Shown piece by piece: positions 46,701 through 50,802 of a stretch of DNA of 64,000 nt. The notes under the pieces are model-generated. The model saw only the letters and a list, made by a program, of their open reading frames with translations. It had not been told where the DNA came from and did not search any database. The DNA is from Cryptolaemus montrouzieri. Taxonomy: Eukaryota > Arthropoda > Insecta > Coleoptera > Coccinellidae. The stretch spans positions 120,359,100 to 120,423,099 of the forward strand of contig JABFTP020000144.1 in assembly GCA_013387265.2 (NCBI GenBank), written 5' to 3'. The translations under genes and the position numbers were made by a program. Every line of letters starts with the position of its first letter. Position 1 is the first letter of the stretch.

Positions 46701-48281
46701 ATATTCCATTATACTCATACTTACCTTTCAGTGCGGGGTCGAGGAATTGTATTGGTAAGTTTATATTACTATTAACTAATCGTTGTTTTTATGTTAAATA
46801 CTATTTCTGTAGTGATACAGATTATATTTTTGCCATCAATATTGGTGAAATTTCAAGAAATAAATCGCATCCAGATACGAAAAAACCCAAAGGTTTTGAA
46901 TATTTTTCTTCTGAAAATCTTAGCCGCATTGACATATCTGTCGAACCGTGGTCCAAGTTATATACAGTACGAACTTCTAATGGAATAAATTCAGTGAAAT
47001 GTCAGGCACTATTTTTCATAAAATTTCACAAGACGCGTCGTTTATTATTTTTAGTCGGTAAATCTTTCCATGTACTTTAATTTTTATTGGATTGAACCTC
47101 ACAACACCAATTCTGATGAATAAGTTATGGCACATGATATTACTCTGCTTTTCAACGATGATTTCAAATCGGTGATTAAAACTGCTGTATCAGCTCTTGT
47201 TTAGAAACTATGTAACATGGCCAATGTTGTTAGAAAACACAATTTCTTTGAGAATGATCATATTTTATTAAATTCTTAAATTGAAAATACTTTCTTTTGT
47301 AAGATTTTCTTGCAGATGTTGTAGACTGTGAGCTGTTCTGAATGCTCGAACAATAGTCAGCCATCATGTACGCATTCCAATAGCATCGATAGCGTTGCTA
47401 GATAGTCCAAAGATTCTGGTGGAATCTCTCTTGCTGTTCTTCACTTAGATCCCGAAGATTAGTAGGAAAATAGTCTAGGTGGTTGTAAAGAAAGTGTTAC
47501 TTAATGCTCATGTTACATCCAAGCATTTCAACGTGTTGAGAATAATCAAAACTTTTCTTATTTCCCAAAAAATTCTGAACAAGCAAAACGAACTATTTCT
47601 ATGCGTTTTTCTCAATCTCTGTCATTTTTTTATGCGCGCTTCCTAGGAATAGGCGAACCTGTTAGAATATCAAGAAAACGGCAGTAGGACTCTTTTGCAC
47701 AATAATACTCCATCACATCGTTCTAGAATTGTAACTGAATTTTTGATCAAAAATCACATTATTTCCTTGCAATATTTACCCTATTTCACTTGATCTGCGA
47801 CTTCTATATGTCGCCTAAGCTGCATTTGACGATGAAAGGAAAGCAGCAAGATTCGATTGAGGCCATTGAAAGTACGGTGGCCGACGCGCTTAAGAGCATT
47901 CAAAAAAAGAAAATAAAGACGTCGTTTGACAACGTGTTGGCGCGTGCAAATGTGTGTATCAATGCAGAAGGCGAAAACATTGCTTAATAAAAAAGATTTA
48001 TATCAAAATTAATACTGGTTGTTCCTATTTTCAGAAAGTTTGGTTAGTTTAAGGATTGACGGTGAAGGTTTATGTCAATTCGCGTAGTAATAAATGAATT
48101 CAATTTACATTTTTCAGGAAGAAAATTTGCCATGAACCAAGTGAAACAAACAGTTTCTAAGATTGTCAGACATTTCAAACTCTTACCTGCCACACCATCA
48201 CATACTCTGGAACTGGTCTCAGAATCAATCCTGAAGTCGAAGACTGGATTTTGTATCAAACTGGAAAAACGACAACTCTGA
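12689..48281 (+). CDS. Cytochrome P450, CYP4-type (gene B), 8 coding exons, intact
   Basis: Heme-thiolate monooxygenase expected in the ER membrane with cytochrome P450 reductase. Coding exons are 12689-12842, 32676-32873, 34676-34861, 37876-38255, 38308-38376, 42009-42180, 46581-46754 and 48118-48281. All introns are GT-AG, and exon phases join into one 499-codon frame including TGA (498 aa, the usual P450 length). Visible motifs are an N-terminal membrane anchor (residues 1-22) followed by RKRPS, the helix-C WKTHR (W121), CYP4-like ESSMATSVNA after exon 3, the I-helix AGYDTT (306-311), ExxR ETFR (365-368), PEKFDPLRF (414-422), and the heme loop FSAGSRNCIG with Cys443. No stop or missing key residue was seen. 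The oddity is its size: 34.1 kb of introns, mostly transposons. Family is confident; subfamily and substrate (fatty acid, hormone or xenobiotic) are not determinable. Confidence 0.92.
12843..13151. other. Start of gene B intron 1; no element recognised
   Basis: AT-rich intronic sequence without notable ORF or repeat end. Confidence 0.3.
13152..13235. repeat. Outer inverted repeat, left arm
   Basis: It begins TACAGGGTGTCAGTG and shares CTCGAAATAAGTCAATTTAG with the complement of 16612-16685. It frames the long-TIR element, so it may be an older MITE into which that element jumped. Confidence 0.6.
13236..16279 (-). mobile_element. Tc1-like transposon with ~750 bp terminal inverted repeats
   Basis: The left arm (13236-about 13995) and right arm (about 15530-16279) are reverse complements with modest divergence. 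Ends read TACAGTGTGTTCCAACG on the left and its complement on the right. Each arm is itself built of tandem units of roughly 260-275 bp that begin TACAGGGTGTCCC (13497, 13771). Between the arms the minus strand encodes a DDE transposase. The whole lies inside a second, outer inverted pair (13152-13235 and about 16612-16685). Confidence 0.85.
14162..15231 (-). pseudogene. Transposase of the long-TIR Tc1-like element
   Basis: The N-terminus MVYSTEERVEIVSTYFRNNS is a DUF4817-like helix-turn-helix. Then come YKVKLVHEINEDDPDRRLQF, the first catalytic D in FSDESTFMLSGEVNRH, WAGIFGNHLVGPFFIEG, the second D in MRFQQDGAPPHYDARVRQYL, the third block in ARSPDLNP, then SHLKSKVYATRPENLEELR and a C-terminal VGGGHFEQLL. 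A frameshift or stop after SPDLNP (near 14355) and frameshifts between about 14870 and 15110 inactivate it. Length and domain order fit IS630/Tc1-mariner transposases. Confidence 0.85.
16280..16611. other. Spacer between inner and outer right repeats
   Basis: About 330 bp present only on the right side; no ORF or repeat recognised. Confidence 0.4.
16612..16685. repeat. Outer inverted repeat, right arm
   Basis: It is complementary to 13152-13235 and ends CATCCTGTA at 16685. Confidence 0.6.
16753..16836. repeat. (TA)n microsatellite, 84 bp
   Basis: A pure TA run immediately upstream of the plus-strand LINE's first recognisable sequence. Confidence 0.95.
16837..19720 (+). mobile_element. RTE-like LINE, near full length, EN and RT
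   Basis: An apurinic endonuclease domain starts near 16880 (NVATFNIRTLKSEDRF, WDILGLCETRLPG, QVYAPTS, LIIGDFNAKVG, EIDYILTNRK, SDHRLL). RT follows in an uninterrupted 612-codon frame, 17871-19709: KNGRAPGEDNITSEMLK, NYRPISLL, AFVDYNKAFDSI, GVRQGDVISPKLF, RFADDIVLIS and VLTYGMETMTL, with a C-terminal WVGHVARQ. Damage is light: one stop at 17462 and frameshifts near 17643 and 17865. It lacks a gag-like ORF and has a short 5' leader, both normal for the RTE clade. The tail is AAAAAGAAGAAG followed by (AT)n. Confidence 0.88.
17871..19709 (+). CDS. Reverse transcriptase ORF of the RTE-like LINE (612 aa)
   Basis: Longest open frame in the window. The palm catalytic aspartates are VDYNKAFD (motif A) and FADD (motif C). 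Motif B is RQGDVISPKLF. The thumb and C-terminal region contain RAIERTMLGVSLRDHIRNEE and KRGVGRPQRKWLDD, usual for RTE elements. The upstream endonuclease frame is separated by frameshifts, so this is the 3' portion of what was one polyprotein and its ATG is not the original start. An intact frame of this length suggests a young insertion, but the protein alone would lack the nicking activity needed to move. Confidence 0.85.
   Translation: MKERKVMDRFNPEYRELNRAMRRKTREDIRNYNTDYIQQVIENNSDMKVLKRITNTGRPRIHQLKNNQGEIKYEKTEIIQIVEGFYTDLYLSKKPKPETTNLSNITNVGSEDMPEINIDEIQLALNQMKNGRAPGEDNITSEMLKLGGQVTLEAIKILLNKCLTEGSVPEGWNNAHVVLLYKKGDKFKIDNYRPISLLPHPYKLLSKIITNRLTNKFDSYQPAEQAGFRRGYSTTEHLQTLRTLIEKYHEYKVPIHLAFVDYNKAFDSIELWAVFQALDNARIDSRYRNILQNVYERATIQVRLDDDMQTKKIPINRGVRQGDVISPKLFTLAMEDVFKKLEWDRKGINVDGKFLNHLRFADDIVLISDNLEQLHEMMLELKRTSEEVGLEMNLTKTKIMTTEDAILEVDGNVIEKVNEYLYLGHTIKIGKDNQTAELSRRIRMTWAAFGKLGFYLKNKQIPINLKRKVFNMCVLPVLTYGMETMTLTIRSANKLRTTQRAIERTMLGVSLRDHIRNEEIRRRTGVEDVITRIAALKWRWVGHVARQQDEKWTKRITQWRPRLYKRGVGRPQRKWLDDIKEKVGRGWYNIAQDRERWKLEGEAYVQEWTEKG
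19721..19765. repeat. (AT)n tract shared by two convergent LINE 3' ends
   Basis: A pure AT run lies between the 3' end of the plus-strand LINE and the 3' end of the minus-strand LINE. Confidence 0.95.
19766..21055 (-). mobile_element. RTE-like LINE, 5'-truncated, minus strand
   Basis: One minus-strand frame from 21035 to 19773 has only two stops (near 20214 and 20170). RT blocks: YQCGFRKNRSVMDQIFVLKQ, HMLFIDYKQAYDSI, GLRQGDPLSTTLFNIV, VLAYADDIVMVTR and FNYLGVTLTRRG, then RMRWLGHVFPL and GRRGRGRPRTEW. It is a different family from its convergent neighbour. No endonuclease is present. Confidence 0.85.
21056..21714. other. Intronic sequence; ~75 bp repeat of 16668-16740 at its start
   Basis: The segment 21056-21130 repeats 16668-16740 in direct orientation (both contain CATCCTGTATATAAG and AAGGGTAAGGTT). 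The remainder has no recognised gene. Confidence 0.5.
21715..23300 (+). pseudogene. hAT transposase relic (ZBED5/GTF2IRD2-like)
   Basis: It starts MSEAKKSKTYHFNNDWEEEF with one half of a BED-type zinc finger (CICLIC, then ERHHLTIHKNYE). It continues in several frames: HSELKKRKVRDLISCLKKE, AEHKKPFEDGQFVKEAFIEA, SLQFDESIDMTDTAQVCLFI, VLHMDVRWLSRGKFLERFQE and, at the end, WEPAFSEMIIKSKYRNRLTD and MRLALSGYVPSYEK, the hAT dimerisation tail. These blocks are characteristic of hAT transposases close to the domesticated ZBED5/GTF2IRD2 lineage. Multiple stops and internal losses (including the part spanning 22980-23060) inactivate it. The last ~295 bp are copied again at 25645. Confidence 0.8.
23590..24660 (-). 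pseudogene. Tc1-like transposase remnant (duplication copy 1)
   Basis: On the minus strand: DINPTTSTREIADELEI and an HTH (WRILKHISNTH), then a WQHNEHRYKAGNFQERFGFN block, VWMGIIRRYLIGPIILK, FQQDGAPPHEIF (second catalytic D) and, in broken frame, the region before the third D. Frameshifts are frequent. A SINE (24235-24537) interrupts the N-terminal part. Confidence 0.7.
24235..24537 (+). mobile_element. tRNA-derived SINE with 12 bp target-site duplication (copy 1)
   Basis: Flanked by perfect ATCAACAAATGT repeats at 24223-24234 and 24538-24549. The head has pol III-like boxes: TAGCTGCATGG (A-box-like) and GGTTCCAATCC (B box). The 3' end is an AAAC-rich tail. It lies inside a Tc1-like element. 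Confidence 0.85.
26250..27310 (-). pseudogene. Tc1-like transposase remnant (duplication copy 2)
   Basis: Same element as in copy 1. Here the HTH region stays open over 116 codons (26961-26611), because 2-4 nt missing in copy 1 are present. It still carries frameshifts and the nested SINE. Confidence 0.7.
26890..27192 (+). mobile_element. tRNA-derived SINE (copy 2 of the duplication)
   Basis: Second copy of the same insertion, with the same ATCAACAAATGT flanks (26878-26889 and 27193-27204). It arose by the tandem duplication, not by independent insertion. Confidence 0.85.
28294..28757. mobile_element. Foldback MITE with ~150 bp inverted arms
   Basis: Left arm 28294-28435 and right arm about 28605-28757 are near-perfect reverse complements (AACAAGTACTGTGTTTTAAGG on the left, its complement on the right; both contain the AACGCGTTTC segment). 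The ~170 bp centre has no ORF. Confidence 0.85.
28815..29530 (+). pseudogene. Tc1-like transposase relic
   Basis: Starts MQRESQNLTSTECAEAVVLD and decays quickly. Recognisable later blocks are VLFEDESRFGLF (first catalytic D) and GENISFMHDNARSHFV (second D). Stops occur throughout. Confidence 0.6.
29531..29910 (-). mobile_element. Penelope-like element fragment
   Basis: The minus strand reads RFVDDIMVDFQDLNKQIDGF (RT catalytic VDD box), then LNEVHTKIKFTVEIEINNSI, YYIYRKEIF and YKLAVYNSMIHKA. This order (YVDD box, INFLDLTI-like block, YRKPT, HK-LAxxxSMIxRA) is that of Penelope-like RTs. Another fragment is at 54060. Confidence 0.65.
29911..30224. other. Intronic, nothing recognised
   Basis: AT-rich sequence between two mobile-element fragments; no ORF or repeat recognised. 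Confidence 0.3.
30225..31080. mobile_element. Non-autonomous TIR element (TACAGGRTGCTTCAACG family)
   Basis: Ends are inverted: TACAGGATGCTTCAACG at 30225 and the complement of TACAGGGTGCTTCAACG ending at 31080. Arms extend at least 150 bp (shared CTATATCTACCAAGATATTC). Inside is an (AAT)n run at 30592-30612. Related pieces lie at 36932-37515 and 56362-56482. Confidence 0.75.
31320..32380 (-). pseudogene. Tc1-like transposase relic
   Basis: The minus strand encodes MLFQGGIMLRGKTDLISFS, a YMDLVLEPIVRLRRGAHDEN block and FTFMQDNAPPHTSNIARRY (second catalytic D). After a frameshift the WTGQ/LAPQT region (decayed third-D block) and ISPQRGSKT follow, then a C-terminal ACIRTEGGN-like end now broken. 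N-terminal parts up to about 32350 are heavily decayed. Confidence 0.75.
32381..32675. other. End of gene B intron 1
   Basis: It contains GTGATTCCATATAAATTTG (near 32555), also found at 45-63 upstream of gene A's heme exon. Otherwise unremarkable. Confidence 0.35.
32676..32873 (+). CDS. P450 gene B exon 2
   Basis: The acceptor TTTCAG ends at 32675. The exon encodes LLPYFHKHLLENNGIIKLL through WLGDGLLIAKG; the donor GTAAC begins at 32874. The phase matches exon 1 across a 19.8 kb intron. Confidence 0.88.
32990..33240. repeat. Short MITE-like remnant with AGGGTTCCGTAC motif
   Basis: The segment near 33175-33235 (GTAGGGTTCCGTACTCAAAA followed by an AAAAACGG run) resembles a sequence very common in insect interspersed repeats. 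No complete element boundary was found. Confidence 0.4.
33520..34190 (+). mobile_element. Jockey/CR1-like LINE RT fragment
   Basis: The plus strand reads IPVHKTGHTGKMDNYRPIAL and, after frameshifts, a NQFSFRLGRSSTDAIHVFDE block and a CAGGFFMG remnant of the VFLDxxKAFD region. Frames are broken and the remainder of RT is absent. Confidence 0.65.
34210..34440 (-). pseudogene. Tc1-like HTH fragment
   Basis: The minus strand reads KMDCIAKCTEINPNVINRLL then YRFKETGSLEKC, matching the helix-turn-helix and linker (RFxETGSVxRxxxxGRP) of Tc1-like transposases. Nothing downstream is kept. Confidence 0.5.
34676..34861 (+). CDS. P450 gene B exon 3 (helix C)
   Basis: The acceptor TTCTTAG ends at 34675. 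The exon encodes GDRWKTHRRILNQAFN (helix-C WxxxR, heme propionate contact) through SSFTFDVVC; the donor GTGAG begins at 34862. Confidence 0.9.
35046..35236. repeat. Inverted repeat, ~40 bp arms
   Basis: ATCTCAACAATGATAACATG near 35056 is repeated in reverse complement near 35210-35232 with a ~110 bp spacer, enough for a strong hairpin. A LINE is inserted nearby, so this may be a MITE remnant. Confidence 0.6.
35480..36745 (+). mobile_element. CR1/Jockey-like LINE with (ATCT)n tail
   Basis: The RT part is broken: NLSNTFDCVSHDKLLWKL (motif A), WDQYCFLFL region, LHVGDTAVSESSSDLAEL (motif C with D to G). An intact 3' frame follows, 35921-36550: VCFLGVHLVSGLRWDRHSSH, RYCILVWGNCAELQALFRLQ and the tail region. 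The 3' end is marked by a clean ATCT tetranucleotide run (36720-36745). Confidence 0.75.
36746..36931. other. Intronic, nothing recognised
   Basis: It repeats GAAATTCTTCAATG found near 35175, suggesting the LINE split an older repeat. Nothing else was recognised. Confidence 0.3.
36932..37515. repeat. Partial copy of the TACAGGRTGCTTCAACG TIR family
   Basis: It shares CTATATCTACCAAGATATTC, CAAGGGGGACATCTTTTGGG and later blocks with the element at 30225-31080. Two internal sub-units repeat here (AAGAAAGGT and GATACAG blocks occur twice, ~230 bp apart). The terminal repeat itself is missing. Confidence 0.7.
37655..37805 (-). mobile_element. Solo mariner end
   Basis: It matches the non-coding end of the mariner at 897-1056 (shared TTTTAACAATCG or TTTTGACAATCG, then TGAGCAGATTTT). 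No transposase is attached. Confidence 0.6.
37876..38255 (+). CDS. P450 gene B exon 4
   Basis: It encodes ESSMATSVNALENDN through the start of the I helix (EEVDTFIFA). The donor at 38256 opens a 52 bp intron that ends TTTTTCTAG at 38307. Confidence 0.9.
38308..38376 (+). CDS. P450 gene B exon 5 (I helix)
   Basis: It encodes GYDTTASALGFVLYNIANHP, completing the oxygen-activation motif AGYDTT, then AVQ. The donor GTAAT begins at 38377. Confidence 0.9.
38396..38442. repeat. 47 bp near-perfect palindrome in gene B intron 5
   Basis: Arms read AAATCAAAGGATTTAGAATT and its complement with one mismatch pair and a one-base centre. It sits 20 bp after the exon 5 donor. Confidence 0.8.
38640..41510 (+). 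mobile_element. LINE (EN end plus RT), split by a nested LINE
   Basis: It starts at the end of the endonuclease (YRGIQCGSDHYLFIAKRN). The linker follows (RKWLSTKNNEDRTAYKEELG, SSRAWKLIRSLKTN), then a shortened RT (LLFVDLSKAYNTVPV, GFQLGDNNYTLHYADDQVVT, YVYLGTKENK) and VVLYGCETWQINQKLE. After the insertion at 40160-41212 it resumes with RQLVWYGHVERISNDRIPKQ and KRKRGRPKTTWIGG, ending near 41510. RT motif B is deleted, so the copy is dead. Confidence 0.8.
40155..41212 (+). mobile_element. CR1/Jockey-like LINE nested in another LINE, (TTGA)n tail
   Basis: It begins mid-RT with GPQGSVLGPLLYLIYTNDLP and EFMVQFAGDTALVLADPDF (motif C, D to G), then SLKFLGVSVDYRLDWGDHVN, a DSRLRYGIVMWGNSSD block and YNHIPQEARGWPQNKLRRRL. 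It ends AATAAATGGATTGATTGATTG. ATTGAAA sits at both junctions (about 40160 and 41210), a likely short target-site duplication. Confidence 0.8.
41511..42008. other. End of gene B intron 5
   Basis: No ORF, RNA gene or repeat boundary recognised before exon 6. Confidence 0.3.
42009..42180 (+). CDS. P450 gene B exon 6 (K helix)
   Basis: The acceptor TTTTGCAG ends at 42008. It encodes EQIIEEQKMIFHESF through VVKETFRLFPPIPLIGRKI, including ExxR. The donor GTAAG begins at 42181, phase 1. Confidence 0.9.
42181..42650. other. Start of gene B intron 6
   Basis: AT-rich sequence, no gene or repeat recognised. Confidence 0.3.
42650..44600 (+). mobile_element. Old LINE with nested SINE
   Basis: Broken plus-strand blocks in order: RSKEGTLLANEHDQRRTWKE, then YFEGILIKP, VNNPPIEILDAMNPLWPEYI, NWR-VTFLSVASKILTELEK, THFRTNHPIVNSLVYYIHRF, (SINE), VTEHFSVELRVEQ, KDIDFADELCLRG (motif C, FADD changed to FADE) and IERRKYSWMRHTLRRTNSIP. 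Dozens of stops make this one of the oldest LINE copies here. Confidence 0.75.
43782..44085 (-). mobile_element. tRNA-derived SINE with 14 bp target-site duplication
   Basis: Flanked by perfect AATCGTCAGGATAT repeats (43768-43781 and 44086-44099). On the minus strand the head has TGGCGTAGAGG (A box) and GGCTCAATACC (B-box-like); the 3' end is ACTAAACAAAC. The sequence is GC-richer than its host LINE and differs from the SINE at 24235, though both have AAAC-type tails. Confidence 0.85.
44620..44925 (-). mobile_element. LINE RNase H fragment
   Basis: The minus strand reads RDRCFRVSIPIKEDLVPASC and FGHDLSLFTDGSKTPKS. The DxxxFTDGSK block is the first catalytic part of the RNase H domain carried by R1/I/Jockey-type LINEs. 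The rest decays toward 44640. Confidence 0.6.
44926..46200. repeat. ~275 bp tandem satellite, five copies
   Basis: The phrase GTCATAGCCAGGATT recurs near 44938, 45213, 45485 and 45760, with a diverged copy near 46036, a period of 271-276 bp. The middle copies are nearly identical; the outer two have diverged. Each unit contains a short frame beginning ATGGCTGTT or a mutated form, followed by GGTGTAGTACTGGTATACAT. Confidence 0.9.
46201..46580. other. End of gene B intron 6
   Basis: It continues the last satellite copy's short ORF (to 46338) and then plain intron. No element recognised. Confidence 0.35.
46581..46754 (+). CDS. P450 gene B exon 7 (heme loop)
   Basis: The acceptor TTCTTCAG ends at 46580. 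It encodes GELLPAGIGILLNFYSLHRN, the PEKFDPLRF motif and FSAGSRNCIG. The donor GTAAG begins at 46755. Reading-frame extension beyond the donor is intronic. Confidence 0.92.
46755..47289. other. Start of gene B intron 7
   Basis: An open frame runs on from exon 7 to 47080, but the canonical donor at 46755 and the paralogue show it is not coding. Confidence 0.5.
47290..47515 (-). pseudogene. Fragment of an arthropod orphan ORF family (EEQxERFHQ motif)
   Basis: The minus strand reads HFLYNHLDYFPTNLRDLSEE, QQERFHQNLWTI, a stop, then QRYRCYWNAYMMADYC. I recall this HSHLDxFPxNLG...EEQGERFHQD...MMADYCW pattern in many repetitive, unnamed arthropod and cnidarian predicted proteins; its biochemical function is unknown to me. 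The fragment has a stop and no flanking exon signals. Confidence 0.5.
47630..47690 (-). repeat. 3'UTR scrap of the LINE family at 61590
   Basis: GCGCGCTTCCTAGGAATAG here matches GCGCGCTTCCCAGGAATAG near 61601, just past the LINE stop codon there. Confidence 0.5.
47770..47990 (+). pseudogene. Mariner transposase C-terminal fragment
   Basis: Reads ICDFYMSPKLHLTMKGKQQD, SIEAIESTVADALKSIQ and RANVCINAEGENIA, matching the (P)CDFxMFPKLK...GxxFxSIExI... end of mariner transposase. It is GC-richer than surrounding sequence, which suggests a younger insertion. Confidence 0.6.
48118..48281 (+). CDS. P450 gene B exon 8
   Basis: The acceptor TTTTTCAG ends at 48117. It encodes GRKFAMNQVKQTVSKIVRHF through KLEKRQL and TGA at 48279-48281. 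Confidence 0.92.
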
Positions 48282-48473
48282 TTCTTCTCATTTCAATCAA
48301 TAGTCCTATCAACATAGAAGAGAAAATGTGATGGGCAAACAACTATTCAGATAGAGTTAAAAATTGGTGAATGTTTTGAATAAGCTATTTCAATTTTTTT
48401 GTGAGGAAAAATCAGGAATTTTGTGATTCTTCAATCTTAAAAGTGTATTTTTTAATGAATTATTGTAAGCTCA

Positions 48474-48479
48474 AATAAA
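48474..48479 (+). terminator. Polyadenylation signal of P450 gene B
   Basis: AATAAA lies 193 nt after the stop codon. Confidence 0.55.
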
Positions 48480-48590
48480 TATGTTGACTGGCCTATAAAA
48501 CGAAATGATTTCGAAAGGTATTATACAACGAAAATTGTCCTTAATATTAGAGAAAGCAAATTAACTATGAAGATTGAAAACACGTGTGTA

Positions 48591-50272
48591 TATAGGGTGT
48601 TACATAATAGTATGTCACAACTTGAGGAGGTAAATCTACGTGCAATTTTAAAAAAAAAATTTATATAAACATAGGTCCGCAAAAGCTTCGTCACGGAGCT
48701 ACAAGGTGTTGAAGTTTCCGGAAAATTTGGTTTTTTCTTCGAAACTCCTGCAGTTTTTGAGACATTTAGCCCAAATTTGGAATGCAAGCTTTTTCACAGC
48801 CCCCATTAGTACACATCCTAGATTTCAACTGAAATTCACAAGGTATTTCCTTTTCTGAGGCCATGTCTCATTTTGCCCTTTCAAACTTTTTTGCAGTATG
48901 CGTACAATCAATTTTCGTCATTTTCGTTCAACTTAGAAACTTTTTTGACACTTGTAATTCTTTCGTATCTCCAACCGTTTTCGAGTGAAAAATTATTGAA
49001 TTTGAATTATTCGAGTTGTATGTTATTCTCTAAATAAAAAAAAATAATAGAAATACTCGATAGCTATGCCCAAAATTTGCTTTTATTTTGATAGCTCGTT
49101 TTCTGAGACTCAACTTATACTTATTCAATATCAAACTAAAAAAAGAACAATTAGAAACTAAATAAATTGTTGGAAATGTCCTCCAGCTGCAAGAATACAG
49201 GCTGCTGTCCTTCTTCACATATTACCACGCACTCTTTGAAGTATTCCTGGGGTATTTCTTATTGTGTCATAAGAGGTTATTATTCGATTTCTCAATTCTT
49301 CTACAGTGTTCACTGGAGTGGTAAAAACCAAATTTTTGAGTCTTGGTACCTAGGAGGCCATGGTTCTGGCCCACTCCGACCTATCCATCGGTTGTTGAAT
49401 GTATTATTCAAGAATTCCCTAGCTTCTCCACTGAAATGTGCTGGTGCCCTGTCATGCATGAACCACATTATGTTGTCTTGAAGGAAAAGCTCGAGGAAGT
49501 AGAGTTTGGATGCGTTGAATATGAAACGGGTACAATAAAAAGTTGTGGAGAATCCTCCAAACTAGAACATGTGAAATATTCAACTGATTTCTAATTTTTC
49601 TTGTACTCACATGAGGATTCAAATCAATACAATTCAAAACTGCTTCCTTAATATCTAGAGTTTTCATAGTATGAGTTGCAACTTTTAAATGATTTTTGCA
49701 GTAAAAGTATCAGTTCCCCTCAACCTTCTGTGGATATTTGCAAATGTTCGCCTGTCTGGTGTTACTCCATTTGGAAAGCGCACCTGATATAATCGCCTAG
49801 CTTCTGTTGTGTTTCCGTCAGCCATTAGAAGTGCTTTCAGTTCAGCGAATGCATACAATCGTTAAATAATTTTTTGCTCGAGAACGGTCGGAGATACGAA
49901 AAAATTACTAGTGTCAAAAAAGTTTCTTAATTGGACGAAGACGACGAAAATCGATTGTACGTACTGCAAAAAAGTTTTGAAAGGGCAAAAGGAGACATGG
50001 CTCCGTAAAAGAAAACACCTTGTAGATTCTAGGTAAAATTTAGGACGTGTAATGATGGAGGCTGTAAAAAATAGCTTGCATTCCAAATTTGGGCTCCAGT
50101 ATCACAAAAACTGCAGGAGTTTTGAAGAGAAAAACAATTTTTTCCGGTAATTTCAACACCCTATAGCTTTGTAATGAAGGTTTTGCGGACCTATGTTTAT
50201 ATGAACTTTTTTCTTAAAATTACATGTAGATTTCCCCTCAAGTTGTGACATACTATTATGTAACACCCTGTA
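48591..50272 (-). mobile_element. Second Tc1-like transposon with long (~420 bp) terminal inverted repeats
   Basis: Ends are TATAGGGTGTTACATAATAG and the complement of TACAGGGTGTTACATAATAG. Arms span about 48591-49010 and 49865-50272. Between them the minus strand encodes a DUF4817-like HTH (YAFAELKALLMADGNTTEAR then RRTFANIHRRLRGTDTF), a second HTH (STRKIRNQLNISHVLVWRIL) and a C-terminus (LRNRIITSYDTIRNTPGILQ, ILAAGGHFQQFI). Two catalytic D blocks and the intervening ~400 bp are missing, so it is an internally deleted derivative. Confidence 0.85.
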
Positions 50273-50400
50273 TTTATGATAAAGGATAAACCATCCAAAC
50301 TTATTTGTTTCTTGAAAGAAAATGAAGATTTTAATTCAAGGAATCTGAATAAAATTAATTCAAGGTGAAAAATTGGCGTGAATATATTTGAAAGACAGAA

Positions 50401-50406
50401 TTTATT
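50401..50406 (-). terminator. Candidate polyadenylation signal of Mff
   Basis: TTTATT on plus is AATAAA on minus, about 210 nt downstream of the Mff stop codon. Confidence 0.4.
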
Positions 50407-50614
50407 TCGTCATCCCTTAATATAATTAAATACATGAAAAACTTGTGACTTACTTTTTCCAAATTACAATATCAATAAAATATGTTATGGGTCAAACAAA
50501 AGGTTTCCTTAAAACTAACTAAATCAACAACATGAAAATACCATGCAAATTCTGCACAGAATTTGAAGCTATTAGGTTCAAGTTCGGATTTTCTACATTT
50601 CATCTTCCTAATTT

Positions 50615-50802
50615 TTAATCTTTGTTCATCCACACTATAAATTTTAATAGAAAATATGCCATGCCAAAACCCAGAACAAATTTATCTCTTTGTAACCGAT
50701 TGATGTTGTCCATTTCTAACGCCATAATACGCCTGTTCAATTTGGCCATTTGTTTACGTAAGTGCAAAACCTCATCGGATGATGTTAAAGTATCTCCTCC
50801 AC
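50615..50802 (-). CDS. Tango11: Mff last exon (coiled coil and tail anchor)
   Basis: The acceptor TATAACAG precedes 50802. It encodes GGDTLTSSDEVLHLRKQMAK through the transmembrane tail and TAA at 50617-50615. Confidence 0.9.

Noticed and set aside
46755..47080. Open frame continuing past exon 7 of gene B
   Set aside because: A consensus GTAAG donor at 46755 and exact match of exon length with gene A show it is intron read-through.
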